From an uncultured Selenomonadales bacterium (GTDB lineage: Bacteria; Bacillota; Negativicutes; Selenomonadales; Selenomonadaceae): 14,310 nt of DNA. A program made the position numbers and the translations under genes. This document shows, in pieces, positions 12,901 to 14,310 of the stretch. Below the pieces are notes generated by a model. It did not search any database, was not told where the DNA came from, and saw only the letters and a list, made by a program, of their open reading frames with translations. The DNA lies in contig CALGGP010000393.1 in assembly GCA_937915885.1 (NCBI GenBank), positions 1 to 14,310 on the forward strand, written 5' to 3'. How positions within the stretch are numbered: the first letter of the stretch is position 1; each line of letters starts with the position of its first letter.

Positions 12901-14113
12901 TTACATCGATGACGGCGTTGTTATCGGATTCGGCGTAAATGAAAGCCATGGTGGGAATGAAATTCGAGATGCCGACGGCGTTGCGCTTGGCGGCGGTTTC
13001 GCTGAGTACAGTGGCGGAGGTTTTTGCGGAGGCGTCGAAAGTGACGTCGCCGCCCGCCTTGACATTGCCGCCGACGTTAATAGTAGCGTTGTTGGTCTTA
13101 TCGATCCAATCGGCGTCGATATCGATCCCGAGCTGATTGAGGAAGGAGCCCTTGACGGAGCCGATGAGATTGAAAACGGAGCCTTCGCTGAAAGTGGTAG
13201 TGGCTTTGGCGCCGAAAGAGACCTTACCTGTGGCGTCGATGGTGCCGTTCATATTGATGGTGGGCTCGAGAGTGGTAGTCTTATTGCCGGGCCAAACGGA
13301 GAGAGCTTCGCCGCCGAGGGTACTTAAGAAGCTGTCATTGGCGGAGTGCTCTTGACTGACGGAGATATAAACGTCGCCTGAGCCTTCGGGGTCGACAGTC
13401 ATCTTGAGGTTTTGAATGTTTTCGACGGTATTGCCTGCATTGACGAGGTTAGTAAAATCGATATTTTTATCGGCGTTGAGATGAGCGCCGTCGTTGACGG
13501 TGATCGATTGTCCTCTGAGAGCGATGCGATTACGGGCATTGATGACGCCGTTAATCTCGACGGATTTTTCGGAGGCGGTGAGCAGCCCGTTATTGATATT
13601 AGTCGCCAATTGGGTGCGAAGGTCGGACATATCGGCATCGACAAGATCATCGAAGTCGGAGGAACTGACGGCGTAAGCGGTGAAGCCGCCCGCGTTAATG
13701 ACGCCTGATGAACCGACGGCGATCCCCTCGGGCGAGAGGAAGTATAGGTTACCGTCGATGGCGCCGTCTCTGATGGCATTGATGGTACCGTTGACATCGA
13801 CGCGCTCATTGACGAAGTTGACTAGATTGAAGGCGAACTGATCGCCGCCCTGTTTATTGAAGTGCATATTGGCGATCTCGTTTTCGGACAATGAAAACTT
13901 ATCATAGACGCTTCGGGCGAGGTTGCCGTCGAGCTCCTGAGCATAGAGGTCGTGGACGGGGTTGCCGTCGATGAGTGAGTTACCGTCGGCGTCGGTGATT
14001 TCGGAGGCGTGAGCGTTGCCTGCGAAGAGGCTGAAGGCGGTCAAGCTCCAGAGAATTTTTTTGACGGTGTCCTTCGATGGGAGGTGCCGTCTGAACTTAC
14101 GAAGTAAACTCAT
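128..14113 (-). CDS. Giant LktA/filamentous-haemagglutinin-like surface adhesin (TPS exoprotein)
   Basis: The protein is 4,661 residues, larger than Fusobacterium necrophorum leukotoxin LktA (about 3,240). The start is ATG at 14113, ten bases after AAAGGA and directly before a Sec signal peptide. The stop is TAA at 128-130. After the signal peptide comes a TPS-type domain, then several thousand residues of beta-helix repeats of about 45-60 residues. These follow a loose pattern of a glycine/alanine-rich stretch, VNxIxNxTxAxI, then an S-T/N-containing strand and VxA. Only about five cysteines are visible, as is usual for surface beta-helices. A Tyr-rich helical region closes the protein. No autotransporter barrel, SLH domain, LPXTG motif or RTX nonapeptides are seen. 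By family it should be exported by Sec and then by a TpsB transporter (LktB-like), which is absent here. Its role is probably adhesion or cell contact. Toxin activity is not shown. It stands alone on the contig and is bounded by inverted repeats. Confidence 0.9.
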   Translation of the reverse strand: MSLLRKFRRHLPSKDTVKKILWSLTAFSLFAGNAHASEITDADGNSLIDGNPVHDLYAQELDGNLARSVYDKFSLSENEIANMHFNKQGGDQFAFNLVNFVNERVDVNGTINAIRDGAIDGNLYFLSPEGIAVGSSGVINAGGFTAYAVSSSDFDDLVDADMSDLRTQLATNINNGLLTASEKSVEINGVINARNRIALRGQSITVNDGAHLNADKNIDFTNLVNAGNTVENIQNLKMTVDPEGSGDVYISVSQEHSANDSFLSTLGGEALSVWPGNKTTTLEPTINMNGTIDATGKVSFGAKATTTFSEGSVFNLIGSVKGSFLNQLGIDIDADWIDKTNNATINVGGNVKAGGDVTFDASAKTSATVLSETAAKRNAVGISNFIPTMAFIYAESDNNAVIDVKGTVDAGGKVEAKAEATTSLSLSAVSATGANDDGNSSVLYTAIGVANADNEAKIDFNTVNAKGDFTANATGTYKVDNHVTTVMPDSSFLATAIGVNEGDSKATVNLNGDITAGGKIDVDANDKDVFSRLNTSNEIGSRGLNNPFQVQGSGTTDTLFSALFEKIGATDFIGDHSFNIMSGDSMVSKLLTGEIFKAGVTVGVLSNNHDAKINVADGRKLTAGGDLSIDANLNTAALHSDVTNVLNNKTEGSDTKAGISAAINVVDVDNNANVIVERNAELSGKNVSVNSSTKADYDQFDAEMDYIKAAWTNFIKTCEQFGADFTTGGSDEVEEAIDELEGIDDKVEYAQKMAEIQDKINERYNDYTFKQFTDMFEDGANMYVTLKSALKRTLGVIDPANYVNFYARTSVQDNKSGDSASKADITGAVQVIGIDDNALTLLGEGVKVTGTDKADLTSTSSTDIVELTGQGGKYLATNNAGAGTGVGASVVITGIDGYATTVVGKNNQIAAPTVNVTADNNVDQLGIIYGAGLAGKIGVSGMVNMMYGDSFAIASIDDQTNINAPTALTVKGKNETDIIAVTGGVTLGDKSTSAAVGAGVNINNFDVHSFATIADNSYDQSVEDPVLTTAAIAEITAAVDKDIAEGKIDSDDRDDAIEEAKAVYKKDKLTNDPAVNVEVKRIEFVKALRKTLTDDQVDQLGAAGSAQGTINAGDITVNATTDGTINSVAIEGSFIGDSTSGFDSFNKVMNAPDDFSQMGNSMLNFPGKKLSSSLGGKASGLLNRGGQSGGQNLYVDNEDAGGRHGAMDDSQNGGGLDREVNDSNQIDNDEVENEDDDDYGDDQGLGLDKDLSDISFQLAGAGSVAVNCSDGDTVALLDNSAVNVKNLTVKSTDDLYSGAYSGGAAVTWSSKSKSQKNGTVGAAAAVNQGARRVDALLANSAVNTTGGDLTVNAIKNGVDVATALGLAVSVTQGSENVNIAAGVGVNLADNDVRAHIVNSDTGSNDKSFDKFKVNAASNDVLVAGGADIAVALGTGGSSTTATATVMISELDNDLQAGIYNGNHFANNADISTTKSDVVVDAALSVGVSSSSDSGYKGKGNPYAFSGTVTYGELTSTSDAFIKGATITASNVNLLNDQKANDNPNRQTLEDQGLDITGAGYLGEQAKKQVDLEHTDGAVVVGAAVGVQFAYTSSQSSAAVPIGASVAVNNVNIDDTVSINNATINTDKLVADSYDKLRLVNVSAGLAGSYSGTKSGGSGGSGGSGGSGAGGAFTDKIALIHTGDNITTRNGLNIVGSVGWNVGSINNAVSVKDSNITAHTLTVGSENDSQAVNVAGEISVSDGNSVGLALASNALNNTVESTIKDTTVNGLADGSNSIDIDAVNKSKVVEVGACLNITAASSLNGNVAINKGTNSTKAIADGLTATNIDRLDITSDDTATKTTVAGMINISGNAALGVAVAYSAIGDDDNKEILEATLKNSNIDARNGGKISLNTKDDSTITDVAAGVGVSFGANKDGDFKFNVQGAGAASYITKDVDAGLINTNVTGAPDLDIAANSDGTITTVAAIVAGSRNATITGTVGVAVSKINQDTDAFFKNDMLNETASALGNVDIRAASNQDITGGVGSGSLNIGESAILTAAGSGSHNQIDSNTRALVQNVNASATKNFGVVSQSDDILANYAGAVELSNGTVGLGISASNNKINGDTTAKVTGSTLSVAGSDSTDDLIAVNHGIKDGAMISKAVDDNTWSAGGLADNRTSENLSGIVVDASSTHGLSSDLASLAVQFSDTGVSIAGSLNFVKIGGKTEAAFDNSINAALNGKAGSVNVGAYDYTNKGGFIGGAAGAANFAAGFSVGVTDVERNVTASVNNIGETALDIAAKNFNVNAVSKQGISDFLLNAAVAVDDSFALETADNVASNSNTSTTTAKVNNVNVNYTGDANVGSEHSLNANTLNVAAGVSIALNPEESVAGSLNTGIAVTQDDATVKNDITNAKLLGADTSTANISTVNSSRINNDLFSIGGAVAAISAGVAGDIAVNSMETTTQSSIDNSTVKAGTINVTTTDNIDLEVDGGAGAFGSLAGVGAVVNVNTINNTTNANITGSTLEATDALNVDTKEVRNFDSTLVAAGLAGIGAGTGAAINVMVTTVNSNVGDIDSAYTRKVLDGHMDKANEDLVDTDEIHGMSTADKEALKESQEKVKVSTAAVKSEGVITNVAGSTLKAGGALKINSTEKNDGDIVNGSGALGGLAGVAVGDNILHVNHKTKTLLTTSDITGGTVDIGSTQTQEKDGLKTEVYEVGVGMFEVGVGYNSVQLKGETVIDVKGSNVTATNGDMNLTATDDAKTDAENLGVNIGVVGVPVTAAKSTNESATTVMIENSAREDGITSDLSATGALNVKARSANEAYVEAESASGGALVVASTMTTARDNNKASVLVNDGNNRFAGSSVSLTAEADPKLRTYSPTGSIQVVGFTYVQAETELKGGAEVAVGSGNRFDTSTVNYKAQTGSSDRTRTAANAELRSINGGGISIDTEPNTAKVTTETTTSVKVGSQKYNDSTAINVDSLSQPIRDAYSNGYTIGILASSGRDRAKIDAKDKVIAEIGSGTSIENKAGSLTVNATNTNLTDLKATGGTGGILDIASQSTTENDSNIDVTAKVGGNWNISGAMSINATSDDTVRGYARQGHGGLAGGAGVYADSNIKGTTQATVTDNAEITAGSIEVNALNRFKTDGYKGDESFLLADYYGGALTGDKLSSDVVVDKKAYTDVNAGATITTSGAQTYTAKSDGNLMNKINAAGGGLINGVGAYADTAITTDNEVRFAAGSKATATGESDFTVKAYDLLNVDSSSKGTNGGVMAVLINHTNNDLDRKNYIDVKGDLSTGGNFDLEAGGTKDAFFDDKARQVYIKTVTESNNYTLLQISSPVANISLKENNAINVDGSIDSGRDINMRADGGKVEFLYSSRTGLYSNLEKFDGTGVPDLSKADKEVEQGTYETNILGTGGANDQSQKEKDGVNTNYVTVNGSLTAGSAVKDVAVNISGKVVPERYNIFGTDNNGKLTVESDIDLKTTEDDFDYATALDSRRQALLKLIDQYTTGEQSSEDNTSVISGFQMEIERIEEKMRELGLNTGSTLLTGGIYVRSIELGDIALSGGNVNLNTAAVKGTGSIAAKGAPNLTITNTSNAYLKVNDIRLGGESGNVNVKGHAVAYAGEEGIADTIKLDTAMLSGAGNVTIYNNPDISTLRISSPAEPNNRSLDDDYTPHPDLRILGNIDNVNGDVRITNTRGDIDIAGPIEYDENNNVISAASTANVNGRNIYIEAQGTINQGYIEGMVNVGGNPEYVLRADATAAVNKAHDELNLTKNDSKTYTVKENAVNGGTNNIENQAGNAVNGRIAGNNIYLAALDINVNGIIQAGYDTYTATVEDADIETLKTELAENNTDALNLRMKDSSGRYAVNAAGAVYNAKQGFCDYELPVYYDATDNKLVMEPVVTGGGKVYLSGRIASTGSGRIYAANGYASIAVNNNTDLPMETGTIINNERSGKITIVDTALDTRTEYTPGQTLVINNYSSLLKQHGATDAGMEKIYGLATTTDNNIGYLDTDTGVPATTIYEPATGMRYYWAQGEKTMTQHIYHHREAGLGILFTDFLFGLVIPTGAAKDRIEEWEKDTTPRTTDDRSELDKGGFLQTGGSTDDNMNLKADSVLLDTTGPILIARDTKVISAIIANKYIFTLDWKYIYGSQQTYTFDINASKPITVGFFGRRTGPVTVNSGGSLYVNGDVSMSDGEALLTLNSYHGGVYQAGGTLIKTGGATIHALNDISGINIETMGRYDKDLKKYYDEIPLDIESSGGGDIDINVVGGTTAGYALPGDIFFGGEGVKSATSDGSKRGDVTVTTTGNILGQNGSTGKTIVLTSANGRVGDSKETPLTIDASNAVEVNANGDIYLSGPYNGTLKIGALSSTDGEVHVSKSGMLGKVEQTASYQTGVKYVDQETLIHQWIDQGIIAPTEDYAGTYVAGLKARVTEYEERIGEEYATYEAGKEAYADLKSKTTSEYAEYESIKEGYNDYRNEVDKDFSAYLTTTRRIRSECTSQYATMLEYQAKKLANEQDPAHNKALTKTQAKKLSTYEAKYAGFDSGEAYYIVNARTLVTEPEYQKFVGYEDLDAYMITTRQGQLMSKYSDYDSADAYLATTNAYALDQKFGAYASVAAYLAADAQYKTLVNESENPTYASTLEDMLSQTEIVPPTEGYHVNAKHFYVDNARLK
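257..532 (-). repeat. C-terminal Tyr-rich tandem repeats (residues 4528-4619, four units)
   Basis: Four adjacent units are visible at the protein level: 455-532 (26 residues), 389-454, 323-388 and 257-322 (22 residues each). Their shared pattern is [YF]xx[YF]xxxxAYxxxx followed mostly by a Lys-ending segment, with AYMITTR, AYLATTN and AYLAADA as matching cores. A possible earlier relative (SAYLTTTRR) lies about 60 residues upstream. The units look alpha-helical and amphipathic, unlike the beta-helix before them. I do not recognise the repeat as a known domain. Cell-surface retention or ligand binding are only guesses. Confidence 0.7.
3533..3727 (-). other. Fourth predicted helical insert (about residues 3463-3527)
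   Basis: The segment carries DFDYATALDSRRQALLKLID and QMEIERIEEKMRELGL. These look like two amphipathic helices joined by a polar Gly/Ser/Glu linker, probably a coiled-coil hairpin. It is followed at once by regular strands (GGIYVRSIELGDIALSGG) that begin the C-terminal beta-helix section. Confidence 0.55.
6281..6469 (-). other. Third predicted helical insert (about residues 2549-2611)
   Basis: A hydrophilic, helix-prone stretch (RKVLDGHMDKANEDLVD, then STADKEALKESQEKVKVST) sits between the repeat ending AAINVMVTTVNSNVG and the repeat starting GVITNVAGSTLKAGG. The flanking strands read as one interrupted repeat, so this looks like an insertion into a loop and not a domain border. Confidence 0.5.
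9114..9154 (-). repeat. 9-bp tandem repeat encoding a Gly-Gly-Ser linker
   Basis: On the plus strand the unit CCCGAGCCG is repeated four times perfectly, plus five further bases. It encodes four Gly-Gly-Ser units at about residues 1654-1670, ending in Gly-Ala-Gly-Gly. The unit length is a multiple of three, so slippage would lengthen or shorten the linker without breaking the frame. The linker separates two blocks of beta-helix and probably acts as a flexible joint. Confidence 0.9.
10364..10696 (-). other. Disordered, acidic insert in the adhesin (about residues 1140-1250)
   Basis: The beta-helix pattern stops here. A Gly/Ser/Met-rich piece (SSSLGGKASGLLNRGG) is followed by an Asn/Asp/Glu-rich piece that includes NEDDDDYGDD. 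Beta-helix strands resume after about residue 1250. The composition suggests a flexible, negatively charged surface loop or spacer, possibly cation binding. No canonical calcium motif was recognised, so the function is unknown. Confidence 0.6.
10790..11047 (-). other. Second predicted alpha-helical insert (about residues 1023-1108)
   Basis: A charged, Ala-rich stretch (AAIAEITAAVDKDIAEGKI, then DDAIEEAKAVYKKDKL and VEVKRIEFVKALRKTL) interrupts the beta-helix. The pattern returns at QGTINAGDITVNAT. It resembles a short helical bundle projecting from the filament. Together with the acidic insert that starts about 30 residues later, it makes residues 1020-1250 the most irregular part of the N-terminal half. 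Confidence 0.55.
11699..12031 (-). other. Predicted alpha-helical insert in the beta-helix (about residues 695-805)
   Basis: The stretch is rich in Glu, Asp, Lys, Ala, Met and aromatic residues, with heptad-like spacing, for example EVEEAIDELEGIDDKVEY and AEIQDKINERYNDY. It also holds one of the few cysteines (KTCEQF). Glycine-rich strands flank it on both sides. It most likely protrudes from the fibre as a helical hairpin or small helical domain. I do not recognise its family. Confidence 0.6.
13364..14005 (-). other. TPS / haemagglutination-activity domain (about residues 37-250)
   Basis: The motifs occur in the order expected for LktA-like TPS domains. YDKFSLSENEIANMHFN lies at 70-86, NLVNFVNERVDVNGTINAI at 96-114, and NLYFLSPEGIAVGSSGVINA at 122-141. 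SPEGI sits where classical two-partner exoproteins have NPNGI, and VNGTINA is the usual start of the right-handed beta-helix. By family knowledge this domain is recognised by the POTRA domains of a TpsB partner and begins folding of the helix outside the cell. The downstream limit is approximate, because the domain runs into the repeats without a clear border. Confidence 0.75.
14006..14113 (-). other. Sec signal peptide of the adhesin (residues 1-36)
   Basis: Residues 1-19 are basic (RKFRRH, then KK at 18-19). A hydrophobic core follows at about 20-32 (ILWSLTAFSLFAG), then a small-residue cleavage site with Ala-His-Ala at 34-36 before Ser37-Glu38. The n-region is longer than in a minimal signal peptide but well short of the extended ESPR leaders of many large autotransporters. 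This supports the chosen start codon and export across the inner membrane. Confidence 0.85.
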
Positions 14114-14123
14114 TGAGAATCAA

Positions 14124-14129
14124 TCCTTT
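14124..14129 (-). promoter_or_regulatory. Ribosome binding site of the adhesin gene
   Basis: AAAGGA on the coding strand lies ten bases before the ATG at 14113. It decides the start: translation from here gives a complete signal peptide. The next candidate starts would cut into that peptide or the TPS domain. Confidence 0.8.
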
Positions 14130-14140
14130 CAACAAAATAA

Positions 14141-14164
14141 ATTCCTAATTCCTAATTTCTAATT
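14141..14164 (-). repeat. AT-rich 7-bp tandem repeats in the 5' leader
   Basis: On the coding strand there are two exact TAGGAAT units preceded by a variant TAGAAAT, about 30-50 bases before the start codon. Base composition here is strongly AT-rich, in contrast to the GC-rich repeats just upstream. The gene's promoter should lie in or near this short stretch, but I cannot identify a convincing -35/-10 pair. Confidence 0.75.
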
Positions 14165-14292
14165 GAATGTGGCGCCACCGACGCGAGGGTGGGGTGACGG
14201 TTGGGGCGACGGATTTATGGGCGCCACCGACGCTCCCGCCCACCACGGTTGGCGCCCAAATGGTGGAAGCGGTTCCCACCCGCGTCGGCGGC
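14165..14292 (+). repeat. GC-rich intergenic repeat, right copy
   Basis: This copy matches the inverted copy at 1-122. Shared exact blocks are GAATGTGGCG (14165-14174), CGCTCCCGCCC (14231-14241), GGCGCCCAA (14251-14259) and CCCACCC (14275-14281). Spacing between the last three is the same as in the left copy to within one base. Inside it, GGCGCCACCGACGC occurs twice as a direct repeat (14171-14184 and 14220-14233), and GTGGCGCCAC (14169-14178) is a perfect palindrome. A degenerate part-copy in the opposite orientation may lie at about 14181-14210. No gene is seen. Confidence 0.85.
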
Positions 14293-14310
14293 AGATCGGA
14301 AGAGCACACG
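14293..14310 (+). other. Illumina TruSeq adapter remnant (artefact)
   Basis: The last 18 bases, agatcggaagagcacacg, are identical to the start of the standard Illumina TruSeq Read 1 adapter. They are synthetic sequence joined to the end of the right-hand repeat and should be trimmed. True genomic sequence ends at 14292 or a base or two earlier. Confidence 0.97.

Noticed and set aside
14165..14292. CRISPR array suggested by the 14-bp direct repeat
   Set aside because: There are only two 14-bp copies, no regular spacers, and the segment aligns with the inverted flank on the other side of the gene.

Overview
The window is a single metagenome-style contig dominated by one uninterrupted minus-strand gene of 4,661 codons. 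It encodes a giant secreted, surface-exposed beta-helical protein that I place in the leukotoxin LktA / filamentous-haemagglutinin-like adhesin family. The evidence is a Sec signal peptide, an N-terminal haemagglutination-activity (TPS-type) domain, and thousands of residues of degenerate Gly/Val/Asn/Ala/Thr-rich beta-helix repeats. Such proteins are typical of diderm bacteria, since type Vb secretion needs an outer membrane. This family is well known in Fusobacteria and Negativicutes. The sequence is clearly GC-rich, which argues against Fusobacterium and makes a Negativicutes-like host (Selenomonas, Acidaminococcus or Phascolarctobacterium type) my best guess. No marker gene is present to settle it.

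Layout: positions 1-122 are an intergenic repeat in inverted orientation, and 128-14113 is the adhesin gene (minus strand). Positions 14124-14129 are its Shine-Dalgarno sequence, and 14141-14161 hold three AT-rich 7-bp tandem repeats in the 5' leader. Positions 14165-14292 are a second, inverted copy of the repeat found at 1-122. Positions 14293-14310 are not biological: they match the Illumina TruSeq adapter, so the contig's right end is an untrimmed read end. Neither flank holds another gene, and both are shorter than 300 bases.

Within the protein, the order is signal peptide (1-36), TPS domain (about 37-250), and a long beta-helix broken by several inserts. The inserts are predicted helical or disordered segments at about 695-805, 1023-1108, 1140-1250, 2549-2611 and 3463-3527, plus a Gly-Gly-Ser linker at 1654-1670. 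The protein ends with a Tyr-rich, helix-prone region (about 4399-4661) that contains four tandem 22-26 residue repeats. There is no C-terminal beta-barrel, so secretion presumably needs a separate TpsB-type outer-membrane transporter, which is not on this contig. The most notable observations are the C-terminal repeat domain, the matched inverted repeats on both sides of the gene, a strong change in synonymous codon choice along the gene, and the 7-bp leader repeats. I do not see evidence for a wholly new multi-gene system.
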